DNA from: Candidatus Woesearchaeota archaeon
GTDB lineage: Archaea; Nanobdellota; Nanobdellia; Woesearchaeales; 21-14-0-10-32-9
Length of the DNA stretch: 22,635 nucleotides
NCBI GenBank assembly: GCA_007116295.1
Contig: SKIS01000027.1
Span: forward strand, 1 to 22,635
Reading direction: 5' to 3'
Below, in pieces: positions 7,278 through 15,142 of this stretch. Below the pieces are notes generated by a model. That model was given only the letters and a program-made list of their open reading frames with translations. It had not been told where the DNA came from and searched no databases. Each line of letters starts with the position of its first letter. The stretch's first letter is position 1. The position numbers were made by a program, and so were the translations under genes.

Positions 7278-7631
7278 ATGAGACTTAGCAGAAAAACAAA
7301 ACAGAAAAAATTATTGCGAGAACTAGTAAAAAAACAAAATTCTTTTTTTTCGGCAAAAGAGCTGCATAAAAAGGCACAACAAATAGAAGAAGATATAGGT
7401 ATAGCCACCGTTTATAGATTTTTGAAAAAAGAAGTCGCTGCATTAAGGCTTCACAGCTATATTTGCCAACGAAGACAAGTATATTCAAAACACAAAACTC
7501 ATTGTCATTTCATTGATGAAGAAACCGGTAAAATAAAACACTTTGATTTAGACTCCATAGATTTCATAGCGAATAAGATTCCTGGAAAAGTTACAAGTAT
7601 AAACATAGAAGTCAAAGGCAGATTCAACTAA
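7278..7631 (+). CDS. Fur-family metalloregulator (short, lacking the CxxC zinc site)
   Basis: A 117-aa Fur-superfamily transcriptional regulator. The N-terminal winged helix contains SAKELHKKAQQ and the family signature IATVYRFLKK (recognition helix, about 42-51). The C-terminal sensing domain keeps the hallmark spacing HxHFx(5)G (H75-x-H77-F78 ... G84). At the two positions where a canonical Fur/Zur has Cys (CxxC) it has Asp80 and Thr83. Other potential ligands are H59, C63, H72, C76 and H88. At 117 aa it is shorter than the usual 130-150. ATG at 7278 is preferred to a TTG at 7257 that lies inside the operator. Divergence from a CobW operon suggests zinc (Zur-like) or manganese/iron sensing. 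Its 3' end overlaps the convergent sugar-dehydrogenase gene by eight bases. Confidence 0.78.
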   Translation: MRLSRKTKQKKLLRELVKKQNSFFSAKELHKKAQQIEEDIGIATVYRFLKKEVAALRLHSYICQRRQVYSKHKTHCHFIDEETGKIKHFDLDSIDFIANKIPGKVTSINIEVKGRFN

Positions 7632-8748
7632 TTTTTATTAGTTTCCCGCTATCTGTAATTACATATAGATAGCCATCAGGACTTTGAGTTACATCTCTTA
7701 TTCTTTCACCCAAATCTTCAAGTAGTGGCTTTGCTTGCTTTACCTGCCCATCTTCTTGTATTACGAATCTTCCTAAGTGCTGCCCTGCTAAGTTGCCCGC
7801 AAATAAGTCTCCGTTAAAACCTTGGAGCTTTTCTCCTTGATAGAAAGCCATACCTGCTGGCGGGAAGCCTCCTGTTCCACATTCCCACACATAAACAGGG
7901 TTTTTTACTTCTTCATTTTCAAATTCTGAGCTTGATACTGGTATGTTTGTTCCGTATCTGCATCCCGAGTGTGCTATTGGCCAACCATAATTATTTCCTG
8001 CTTTAATAATATTGATTTTATCTCCGTCTCTTTCCCCGTGTTCACTAGACCAGATTTCATTAGTAAAAGGATTTATTGCAAGGCCTTGTGTGTTTCTATG
8101 ACCGTAAGTGTAAATACCATCTAAAACGAATTCCTCTCCTACAAAAGGATTGTCCTCAGGAACACTTCCGTTTTTGTAAAGTCTTATTATTGCTCCCAAA
8201 TAATTTTGTGTATCTTGAGAAACATGATTTGGACCAAAATCTTTCTGACCTCTATCACCAGTACTATAATAAATATAATCTCCTTGAGATACCGTTCTAG
8301 ATCCAAAGTGTGCCCCACCACTCATAAAAGGCGTAGCCACGTGTAACACTTCAAAGCTTTCTAAAACCAAATCTTCTAAATTTAAATGAGCTCTAGCAAG
8401 ATGAGTCGCATGACCTTCACCATTTGAAGCGCTGTAAGTTAAGAAAATAAGCTCTCCATCAAAATGAACATCTAACAATCCTCCTTGACCCACATTACTG
8501 ATTTGAGGAAGACCCAATATTTCTTGTTTTTGAAGACTATCTAAATCTAAATAAAGAAGATTTCCTCTTTTTTCTGTTATCAAAACTTGATTTTGAGAAA
8601 TGAACTCTATTGCCCAAGGACCAGTTAAATCTTCATAAATTATTTCGTATTGATAAGACGCATTAGTATCTATTGTTTCTAGTGGCGCAACGCTACAACC
8701 AACTAAAAAAACACTAAATAAAATTAAAAGCCACAATCTCTTTTTCAT
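7624..8748 (-). CDS. PQQ-type soluble aldose sugar dehydrogenase-like lipoprotein
   Basis: A 374-aa secreted six-bladed beta-propeller of the GSDH/YliI family (PF07995). The signal sequence MKKRLWLLILFSVFLVGC ends in a lipobox (L15-V-G-C18), predicting lipid anchoring outside the membrane. Family motifs include GPWAIEF and GGAHFGSR (the His of this motif is the catalytic base in characterised soluble glucose dehydrogenases). GHRNTQGLAINP, SEHGERDGD with NNYGWP, and a terminal RIRDVTQSPDGYLYV also match. The enzymes oxidise sugars using pyrroloquinoline quinone; no PQQ synthesis gene is visible here, so cofactor use is unproven. ATG at 8748 starts exactly at the signal peptide. A longer frame back to 8829 adds only non-signal residues and overlaps the next gene. 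A TATA-like box 27 bases upstream supports a leaderless start here. Confidence 0.82.
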   Translation of the reverse strand: MKKRLWLLILFSVFLVGCSVAPLETIDTNASYQYEIIYEDLTGPWAIEFISQNQVLITEKRGNLLYLDLDSLQKQEILGLPQISNVGQGGLLDVHFDGELIFLTYSASNGEGHATHLARAHLNLEDLVLESFEVLHVATPFMSGGAHFGSRTVSQGDYIYYSTGDRGQKDFGPNHVSQDTQNYLGAIIRLYKNGSVPEDNPFVGEEFVLDGIYTYGHRNTQGLAINPFTNEIWSSEHGERDGDKINIIKAGNNYGWPIAHSGCRYGTNIPVSSSEFENEEVKNPVYVWECGTGGFPPAGMAFYQGEKLQGFNGDLFAGNLAGQHLGRFVIQEDGQVKQAKPLLEDLGERIRDVTQSPDGYLYVITDSGKLIKIS

Positions 8749-8771
8749 AATGAAATAAAAAGTAGTGCTTC

Positions 8772-8779
8772 TTATAAAT
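8772..8779 (-). promoter_or_regulatory. TATA-like box of the sugar dehydrogenase gene
   Basis: On the minus strand this reads ATTTATAA, centred about 27 bases before the ATG at 8748. That matches a leaderless transcript and rules against the longer upstream start. It lies just downstream of the stop of the dCTP-deaminase-like gene. Confidence 0.45.
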
Positions 8780-8794
8780 TTTACCCAAAAAAGA

Positions 8795-9741
8795 TTAGCT
8801 TCTTGAAATAATTTGATTTGCATCTGCATAATGATTATTTAGATTTTTAGAGCCATACAAGTTTTCTATAGCACCATCTTTAAATTTGAATACAGAGCCT
8901 TTAATTAATGGCGTATTTTGAGTTATAAGTTTAGATTTTGAGCCGTAAAAATGACCCGATATTTTTCCTTTGTATCCGGGATCTATCCAACCAGAAAATA
9001 TCATTTTGTGAGTATTTTGAGTGTTAAATCGATGAAGCATTATTGCTAAGTTATCAGCTGTGTCTACTCTTGGAGAAAGCTCTAATAAGTATGACTTATT
9101 AAGATCCAACATCACTTCTTTTTGCTCAAATTCTTTTTGACTAAGTAAATCTTCATATATTTTTCCAGCAAGAAGCAAATCATTTAGTTTATTTATTTCA
9201 AAGACTTTATTAACACCAAAAAGAAGTTCTCCATTTTTGTTAACCCACTTATTTTTTAGATTGGGAAAAACACTTTTTAGTTGTTTTTTATTAGTTATTA
9301 GACTCCCCGTGTAATCTGTTTCTTTAGGACTGTGAATCAATATTTGACCAAACTTAGAATGCTTTGGAAGCACAATTTCATTTATGTTTCTGTTAATTCC
9401 TCTGAAAAAAATATTTCCTGATTCTCTATGAAAAAAATACTCTAAGGGTTCTAAAAGCATTCTACCCCTACTACTTCTTAATTCAAAAAATAAGTCGTAG
9501 TCAGGATGTAAAAAAACTTTTTCTCTAAAAGTAGCTAAAAATTGTGCATTTGGAGCAAGAACTATGTCTTTATTACTAAATGAATAATCTTTTCCATCAT
9601 GAAACACCCTTGCTTGACTAATTCTAAGATCTACAGAAGCAGGTTGAAATTGCTCTTGAGAAACACCAGGAGTTATTGTGAGAATGTTTTTTTTATTAGT
9701 TGTTGAATTCCTTTATCAGATAAAACAAAGTTTTTCATCAT
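8795..9741 (-). CDS. tandem-domain dCTP deaminase-like protein, interrupted by a frameshift at an A8 run
   Basis: The intact downstream frame (from a GTG at 9607 or further up) encodes at least 270 aa. The true N-terminus lies in another frame: ATG at 9741/9738 gives MKNFVLSDKGIQQLIKK, then a -1 shift continues as NILTITPGVSQEQFQPASVD. This is a textbook dCTP-deaminase N-terminus ending in the PASVDLR motif. Joined, the protein is about 315 aa with two DCD/dUTPase-fold halves. The first contains ELRSSRGRMLL (like RSSxGR) and KFGQILIHS. The second contains ELSPRVDTADNLAI and SGWIDPGYKGKIS. Where Escherichia coli Dcd has the catalytic Glu (IVLEF), this protein has ISGHF, so catalysis through this half looks lost. 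It may be a regulatory or degenerate paralogue of the deaminase at 14003. An A/T-rich box about 25 bases upstream of 9741 fits a leaderless start. Confidence 0.75.
9687..9694 (-). other. A8 slippery run at the frameshift in the dCTP deaminase-like gene
   Basis: On the coding strand the codons are ATA AAA AAA ACA, with eight consecutive A. A single -1 slip on A_AAA_AAA, or insertion of one A by polymerase slippage or by correction of a miscount, joins the N-terminal 18 codons to the 297-codon downstream frame. Without a shift, translation ends five codons later (TAA at 9773-9775 minus 100, that is 9673-9675). It could be recoding, a phase-variable run, a real loss-of-function mutation or a sequencing error. 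Confidence 0.7.
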
Positions 9742-9781
9742 ATTATTAGAAAATCTTCTCTAAATAAAAATGTTTTTACTT

Positions 9782-10312
9782 TTAAATAGTTAATTCTTCT
9801 ATTTTTTCCTTGAATTCCTTCAAGGACCCGTTATTAGAAATTATTATGTCTGCTTCTTTTTTTAAGTTGTCAAATTCTCTAAATTTTTTGTTGCCACCTT
9901 TTGATTCTAATTCTTCTTGTTTTTTGAAAGCTTCGAAAGATAGCGAGTCTCCTTTTCTGTTTCTTTTTTTTACTCTTTCATATCTTATTTCTTGCTTTGC
10001 ATCAACAAATATTACTTTGAATCCGTTTTGTTTTAATGTCTGAGCTTCAGCCACTCTTCCAACACTTGAAACAAGCCAATTTGAATCATCCACTTGTTTT
10101 AAAGCGTTTTTTGCTAAGACATCGTCTCCTTTTGTTTGCCTTAAATGGTTTCCAAGCCAAGTAAGATTTTTCCTGCTTGCTTCTTTTCCTTCTTTAGCAA
10201 GCATTTGCCTTAAAATATCTGAAAGAGAGATGTGCTTAAATCCTTCTTTTTCTAAAATATTGCAAAGTACATCTTTTCCCGAAGCAATATAACCTGTTAC
10301 TGCGAACTTCAT
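9782..10312 (-). CDS. P-loop nucleotide kinase (dephospho-CoA kinase/NMP kinase-like)
   Basis: A 176-aa P-loop kinase. Walker A is GYIASGKD (7-14), followed by a helix and SLSDILRQ, typical of (deoxy)nucleoside monophosphate kinases and dephospho-CoA kinases. A Rossmann strand with VIFVDAKQEIRYERVKKRNRKGD (split here only in description) carries the Arg-rich lid (RxxxRxxRxxD) and precedes a charged helix. C-terminal EADIIISNNGSLKEF matches the DxxIxNxG(S/T) motif of the family. The product is probably phosphorylated dNMP/NMP or CoA; which one I cannot tell. The neighbouring dCTP deaminase-like genes hint at deoxynucleotide metabolism. It has no SD; a TATA-like TTTTTATAG lies 26 bases upstream of the ATG. 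Confidence 0.75.
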   Translation of the reverse strand: MKFAVTGYIASGKDVLCNILEKEGFKHISLSDILRQMLAKEGKEASRKNLTWLGNHLRQTKGDDVLAKNALKQVDDSNWLVSSVGRVAEAQTLKQNGFKVIFVDAKQEIRYERVKKRNRKGDSLSFEAFKKQEELESKGGNKKFREFDNLKKEADIIISNNGSLKEFKEKIEELTI

Positions 10313-10333
10313 GATACAAAAAATGTGAATCGC

Positions 10334-10342
10334 TATAAAAAA
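10334..10342 (-). promoter_or_regulatory. TATA-like box of the nucleotide kinase gene
   Basis: The minus-strand TTTTTATAG is centred 26 bases upstream of the ATG at 10312, as expected for a leaderless archaeal transcript. The 80-base gap to the plus-strand gene at 10395 also holds TTAATAAAA near 10364-10372, similarly spaced from that ATG. Confidence 0.45.
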
Positions 10343-10394
10343 TTATTGAATAATAACGACAAATTAATAAAACCTTAAATAAAAAAATAATATC

Positions 10395-11093
10395 ATGACT
10401 TTAAAAGATTTAAAGAGTTTGCCCGGAGACGGCTATTTCATTATGCCTATATCTATGAGTAAGGCTACTAATCCAAGCCAAGACCCAAAAACTTGTTACG
10501 AGATGATCGAGCATGTTTCAGATAAATGCGAAGAGCTTTCTAATGATTTAATTTTTCTTTATACAAGCGAGCTTTATTTTAATACAGAGCAAAAGGCATA
10601 TAATATGAGAAAGAAAGTGACACAACAACTTCTTTCTCATAGAAATGGAATTGATAAATTAATAAGAGCTAAAAAAAGATTTATTCCTAATGCTTTTCAT
10701 TATTTAACATTTGATTTTATTCTTGCAAATTCAAAAGAATATGATGAATATCTTAAAAAGTTACTAGCTCAATACCAAAGTGATGATAAGTTTAAACGTT
10801 TAGTTAAGGATATGCTTGATGAACGATCTACTTCTGAGGCTAACGTGAGGTTCATTCTTGAAGAAACAATAGTATCTCATTTAATAAGAACAAACGCAAC
10901 TAATTTTCCAAGAACACTCGTAAGAAAAGATAAATGGAGATTGATCGCTTATCCTGATCCTTATTTGAAACTAGATGCTTACATATGGCAAAACAAAATA
11001 TTGCCAAGAAATGCGAATCATAATATTTATGCAAACAATATTTACGATTCTAAAAACAAAATATTATATGACCTAAACAAGGTAAAAGTTTAA
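10395..11093 (+). CDS. putative tRNA-dependent cyclodipeptide synthase-like protein (XYP-type features)
   Basis: A 232-aa protein with no obvious common housekeeping family. Its layout resembles cyclodipeptide synthases (CDPS), class-I-tRNA-synthetase-fold enzymes that condense two aminoacyl-tRNAs into a diketopiperazine. A first strand YFIMPISMSKA has a Ser (S20) where CDPSs carry the nucleophile. LIFLYTSELYFNTEQKAYNM follows, like the family's ADxxxYN region. A helical section has KEYDEYLKKLLAQYQSDDKF, then FILEE (F153...E157), aligning with the YxxxE pair (Y178/E182 in AlbC, Tyr replaced by Phe). Last comes WRLIAYPDPY, whose Y186-P187 fits the YP of the XYP subfamily. Length is right (220-250 aa). 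It is convergent with leuS, sharing four bases at the stops. Recognition is by pattern only, so the function remains a hypothesis. Confidence 0.5.
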   Translation: MTLKDLKSLPGDGYFIMPISMSKATNPSQDPKTCYEMIEHVSDKCEELSNDLIFLYTSELYFNTEQKAYNMRKKVTQQLLSHRNGIDKLIRAKKRFIPNAFHYLTFDFILANSKEYDEYLKKLLAQYQSDDKFKRLVKDMLDERSTSEANVRFILEETIVSHLIRTNATNFPRTLVRKDKWRLIAYPDPYLKLDAYIWQNKILPRNANHNIYANNIYDSKNKILYDLNKVKV

Positions 11094-13918
11094 CCTAGTA
11101 AAAGACCCGGTCTTCCAGGAAGAGCTTTTTTTCCTTTACCATCACTTATCTTTATTTCTATTTGGTATCCAAATTCTTTTTCTAAATTCTTTTTATTTTC
11201 TTTCAGAGCACTTATTTCTTCTTCTTGAGAAACTAAAAATTTAGGTATTTTAGATATATTTTTCAAGTAGTATTGGAGTAAAGCGACTGTTTCTTTTCCT
11301 CTTTTCTTATGCTCTGTTTTCATCATCTCAGCCATAACATATTGATAATCCATACTATCACTAGTTATATCTTTTAGTTTTGATAAAAAGTCATATTTCC
11401 ACTTCTCACTTATAATTATGGTAAGTTTTTTAGCGTTAACGTCAACTAATTTTTGTAAGTCAATAATATCTAACCTAAGACTTTCTGCTAATTCACTCAT
11501 ATATTCTAATTTGTCATCTATAAGACCATTATCATATTTTGGCCAACTTTGAGCACTTACTAATCCTTCGTTTGAGTGAGCCCATATTTCTTCGGCTGTG
11601 TGAGGTATTGCAGGAGTAAGCATTTTTATCCAATCATCCAACATATAATCATAAAATGAAGCTAAATGTTTTTCATCTAAATCCTTTTTTGCCTCTTTTA
11701 TAACAGTTAAAGTATTGAAAACAACTTGATTGTTGTATTCTCTAGTTTTTAGATTTTCCAAATAATTTGTAGCATTCTTTTTTATTCTTTCAAATTTGGA
11801 TTTGTATAATGGCTTAACCACACCTTTTTTTCTTTGCAAAGCAGCTTGTTTTCCTTCAGCCAAAATCTTTTTTATAGTATTTTGAGCGTTTTTAGCTTCT
11901 TTGTCTTTCCAGTCAAAAGTGCCATCAAGAGTAGTACTTTGAGTTATGTAAAACCTGAAAGTATCAGCACCCCATTTTTCTTTTATGTCTAAAAGACTTA
12001 TGGTATTTCCTTTACTCTTACTCATTTTTCCACCGTCTCTCACTATGAGGCCGTGGAAACTAATCATCTTAGGCCAATATTTCTCTTCAAATAGTGCTGC
12101 GTGAGCAAATATCATGAAACTCAAATGATTACTTAAATGTAAGGAGAAAGTGTGCCTATGATCATTTGGCATCCACCTTTCAAATCTCTGTCTTAGTTGT
12201 TTTAATAATTCTTTATCTATACCTGTACTTTTTGAAGCTTCATCTAAACTTATAGAATTTAAATAAACATAATCAAAGAAGTCTTCGCTGAGATTTTCTC
12301 TTTTAAGATTGTTTTTTATAATTAAGTCTTGAATGGTATAAAGAGTCATATATATTGTTGAATCACTCAAGCTTTCTATTATCCAATCTTTGTCAAAAGG
12401 AAATTTTGTTCCAAGACCTCTTCTTCTAGCGCAAGGCCTTTTATCAAGCCATTCAAATGTTTCTTCGAATTGTTTTCTATAACTATCAGGCACTAAATCT
12501 ATGCCACCTAATAGTTTTTTTGCTTTTTGTTTCCACCCTTCTGAATTAAAATCTATGAACCATTGATTGTCTAAAACCGCCACTATTACTTCTCCACCGC
12601 TTCTACTATACGCAATTCTTGTTGTCTCATAAAAAATATCAGCTAATCCTTTTTTTGTTAGATGTTGTTTTATTTTTTCTTTAGCGATAGATACTTTTAA
12701 TCCTTTGAACTCGCCTGCGTTTTCTAGCATGACGCCACTATGATATCCTTCTTTGTACACTTCTTTTGTTAATTCATCAAGTTTTGGATCATTTTGGTTT
12801 TTTATTTTGTGCTTATCAGTCAAAGCCAAAGCAGCGGAATCCCCATATCTTTGTGTTTTTATTATAGGTATAACTTTTATTTTTTGAACTTCATCTGTAA
12901 TGCCATACTTGTCAGTCAATTCTTTGTTTTCTTTAAGATCTCTTAAAGCTACGTAGTCAAAAGGAGCATCGCTTGGAACACTTGTTACTATCCCTGTAAC
13001 TCTATCAGGATTTGTAAATGTGCTTGGGAAAATAGGTATTTCTTTGTTTATACCGGGAGCTATCGCTGTTTTTCCAATTAAATCTTTTATTTCTCTCAGT
13101 ATTTTTACTTGTTTTTTTTGGAAGCTTAACTTCCAAGCTGCTTTTTCACTTAAAATCCAGTTTTCATCTCCCACCTTCACTTCTACGTATTTAGCATCAG
13201 GATTTATCCAAAGATTAGTTTGACCAAAAACTGTTTCAGGTCTTAAAGTTCCTGCTACTAAAAACTTGTCTTCAAACTTAAATTTTAATAATGTATATTC
13301 TTGTTTTTCTACTTTGTTGCTGTCGGCGTCTTTTATGTCATCTTCACCCATAGCATTGCCATCTTCCGGGCAATATAAAACAGGGTGATCTCCTGTTTTT
13401 AAGTAATCTAGCTGTTTATATTTTTTGAACTGCCAATCAACCATTTGCTGATGAGTCATATCCCCGCTTGTGAAAGTTCTGCTCCAATCAACACTTAATC
13501 CAAGCCCACTATATTCTTCTATCATTTTTGGAGTGAAAAAGTCTACTATTTTTTGAGGCTCCTTAAAGCTATCTAATACTTTTTGAACTTCTTTTTCATC
13601 AGAAATGTAAGTCTTTATGTATCCTTTATAGAGTTGGATCATTTTTTGATTTCCACTCTTTATAGCAGCACTTATACCAAGAACAGGTGTTCCTGTAATA
13701 TGAAAACTTAAAGGATAAAGAACGTCAAAGCCCTTCATTCTTTTGTATCTTGCAATTATATCTGTTTCAGTTACCGCTCTTCCATGACCTATGTGAAGAC
13801 TTCCGCTTATGTATGGATAAGGAGTTGTTATAAAGTATTTTTTTCCTTTTTCTTTAGGAACAAATATTTGTGCGTCTTTCCAAGATTTTTGCCATTTTTG
13901 AGCTGTTTTTGAATCCAT
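11090..13918 (-). CDS. leuS: leucyl-tRNA synthetase, archaeal/eukaryal type
   Basis: A 942-aa class I aminoacyl-tRNA synthetase charging tRNA-Leu. HIGH is at 42-45 in SGSLHIGHGRA and KMSKS at 631-635 in GGKMSKSKGN; the first half also contains TPYPY and FHITGTPVLGIS. The CP1 editing domain lies between, with the Thr-rich TLRPETVFG (224 on) and SVPSDAPFDYVALRD carrying the Asp that clears mischarged tRNA. An anticodon-binding helical domain and a Lys-rich C-terminal extension (DGKGKKALPGRPG) complete it. Length and order fit the archaeal type, not the shorter bacterial LeuRS. The start is ATG at 13918. The frame extends upstream to 14032, but those 38 residues are unlike any LeuRS N-terminus and overlap the divergent deaminase gene. 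An A/T box lies about 26 bases before 13918. Confidence 0.95.
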   Translation of the reverse strand: MDSKTAQKWQKSWKDAQIFVPKEKGKKYFITTPYPYISGSLHIGHGRAVTETDIIARYKRMKGFDVLYPLSFHITGTPVLGISAAIKSGNQKMIQLYKGYIKTYISDEKEVQKVLDSFKEPQKIVDFFTPKMIEEYSGLGLSVDWSRTFTSGDMTHQQMVDWQFKKYKQLDYLKTGDHPVLYCPEDGNAMGEDDIKDADSNKVEKQEYTLLKFKFEDKFLVAGTLRPETVFGQTNLWINPDAKYVEVKVGDENWILSEKAAWKLSFQKKQVKILREIKDLIGKTAIAPGINKEIPIFPSTFTNPDRVTGIVTSVPSDAPFDYVALRDLKENKELTDKYGITDEVQKIKVIPIIKTQRYGDSAALALTDKHKIKNQNDPKLDELTKEVYKEGYHSGVMLENAGEFKGLKVSIAKEKIKQHLTKKGLADIFYETTRIAYSRSGGEVIVAVLDNQWFIDFNSEGWKQKAKKLLGGIDLVPDSYRKQFEETFEWLDKRPCARRRGLGTKFPFDKDWIIESLSDSTIYMTLYTIQDLIIKNNLKRENLSEDFFDYVYLNSISLDEASKSTGIDKELLKQLRQRFERWMPNDHRHTFSLHLSNHLSFMIFAHAALFEEKYWPKMISFHGLIVRDGGKMSKSKGNTISLLDIKEKWGADTFRFYITQSTTLDGTFDWKDKEAKNAQNTIKKILAEGKQAALQRKKGVVKPLYKSKFERIKKNATNYLENLKTREYNNQVVFNTLTVIKEAKKDLDEKHLASFYDYMLDDWIKMLTPAIPHTAEEIWAHSNEGLVSAQSWPKYDNGLIDDKLEYMSELAESLRLDIIDLQKLVDVNAKKLTIIISEKWKYDFLSKLKDITSDSMDYQYVMAEMMKTEHKKRGKETVALLQYYLKNISKIPKFLVSQEEEISALKENKKNLEKEFGYQIEIKISDGKGKKALPGRPGLLLG

Positions 13919-14002
13919 GTTTAAATTAAAAGAAAGTCTATGTTTAAATTTATTACTGAAAAAAGACGCAAATAATATAAAAGAATTTATTTTAGCCTTA
14001 TT

Positions 14003-15142
14003 ATGGATAGAGGTTATTGTTTGCCTTCTCAAGATATTCGAAAATGGATAAAAGAAGGTAAAATAAAAGGCATTTCTTACGATGATGAAGTTGAAAATAG
14101 GATTCAGACTAATAGTTATGAGCCAGTCATAGATAATTATTGTTATTGGATAGATGATAAGGTTGCTACTTTACTTAGATCAAGCACTAACCAGCCTATC
14201 GAAGATACTCTGCATAGTATTCCTAGGCATCAAAAGAAGAAGTTTGATATTACTGATGGATTTACATTAAATGTCGGACATAGTTATTTGTTTCCTTTAA
14301 AGGAAAGCATTAAGTTAGAGGAAGATGAATATGTTAAGATAAGTCCTAAAAGCAGTATAGGAAGAACTTTTTTAGATGTGAGGGCTTTTGCAGAGAAAAA
14401 CCCTTGTAGCGATATTGTTCATCCGAGATTTAGTGGAAACGATTATGTTAAGCTTTGGATTCTTATTCACCCTCAAAAATTCAATGTTATTGTAAGACCT
14501 AATCTTGCTTTTAATCAACTCAGAATATTTAAGGGAGTTGGAGCAAGACTTACTAGAAAAGAGTTAGAGGAAGAGTATGAAAGAAATCCTTTTTTATTAA
14601 ATAAAGATGGAAAGCCTTACGATGCTTTCATAACAGAAGATGGAGTCGTTGTTCATATTTGTTTGAAATCTAGAAATGAAAGGAATAGTTTGGATACCTT
14701 GGAAATAGAAAAAGGAGATGGCATTCTTCTATTCACCGATGAAGTTTTTAATCTTCCCGAAAAATTTAATGCTGAAATGAGGGCTTATTCTTTGACTAAT
14801 ATAAGAGGACCTTTGCACTTTGCAGGTTTTTTCGATAACGGGTTTAAAGGAGACGGAGTAATAGAGTTGTTATCTGAGGAAAGAGGAACTTTTATTTTAA
14901 AACATGGAAGTCCTATAGCAGAGTTTGATTTTTATAGAACTCGAGATGTTCCAGATAAAGTTTATGGTGATAAAAAGTCAGGAAGTAATTATTCTAAACA
15001 ACAAGGACCTAAAATGCCTAAGTATTTTAAACAAATAGATACAAGTGATTTAATAGGATTAAGAGCTAAAAAAACACCTATAGCTATAGATCTTAGTAAA
15101 AAACATTTTTATGAAGTCGACGAATTCTTTGAGATAATTTAA
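14003..15142 (+). CDS. dCTP deaminase, tandem-domain (PF06559-like) type
   Basis: A 379-aa protein with two DCD/dUTPase-fold halves, the length of the bacterial 2'-deoxycytidine 5'-triphosphate deaminases of this subfamily (usual single-domain Dcd is about 190). The N-terminal CLPSQDIRKWIKEGKI is the typical opening. The first half has VKISPKSSIGR and ends with PNLAFNQLRIF. The second has MRAYSLTNIRG, HFAGFFDNGFKGDGVIELL (the Glu in the catalytic position is kept) and SPIAEFDFYRT. It would deaminate dCTP to dUTP for dTTP supply. Divergent from leuS with about 84 bases between starts; no SD. It is the intact counterpart of the damaged gene at 8795-9741, from which it is well diverged. Confidence 0.8.
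   Translation: MDRGYCLPSQDIRKWIKEGKIKGISYDDEVENRIQTNSYEPVIDNYCYWIDDKVATLLRSSTNQPIEDTLHSIPRHQKKKFDITDGFTLNVGHSYLFPLKESIKLEEDEYVKISPKSSIGRTFLDVRAFAEKNPCSDIVHPRFSGNDYVKLWILIHPQKFNVIVRPNLAFNQLRIFKGVGARLTRKELEEEYERNPFLLNKDGKPYDAFITEDGVVVHICLKSRNERNSLDTLEIEKGDGILLFTDEVFNLPEKFNAEMRAYSLTNIRGPLHFAGFFDNGFKGDGVIELLSEERGTFILKHGSPIAEFDFYRTRDVPDKVYGDKKSGSNYSKQQGPKMPKYFKQIDTSDLIGLRAKKTPIAIDLSKKHFYEVDEFFEII

Noticed and set aside
8749..8829. 27-codon upstream extension of the sugar dehydrogenase
   Set aside because: It would place charged residues before a perfect signal peptide, overlap the next gene, and lie upstream of the TATA-predicted transcript start.
10395..13918. Operon link between the CDPS-like gene and leuS
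   Set aside because: The genes are convergent and meet at their stop codons (shared TTAA), so they are not co-transcribed. Adjacency alone does not show that leucyl-tRNA is the substrate.
13919..14032. 38-codon upstream extension of leuS
   Set aside because: It overlaps the start of the divergent deaminase, has no LeuRS similarity, and a better ATG with promoter spacing lies at 13918.
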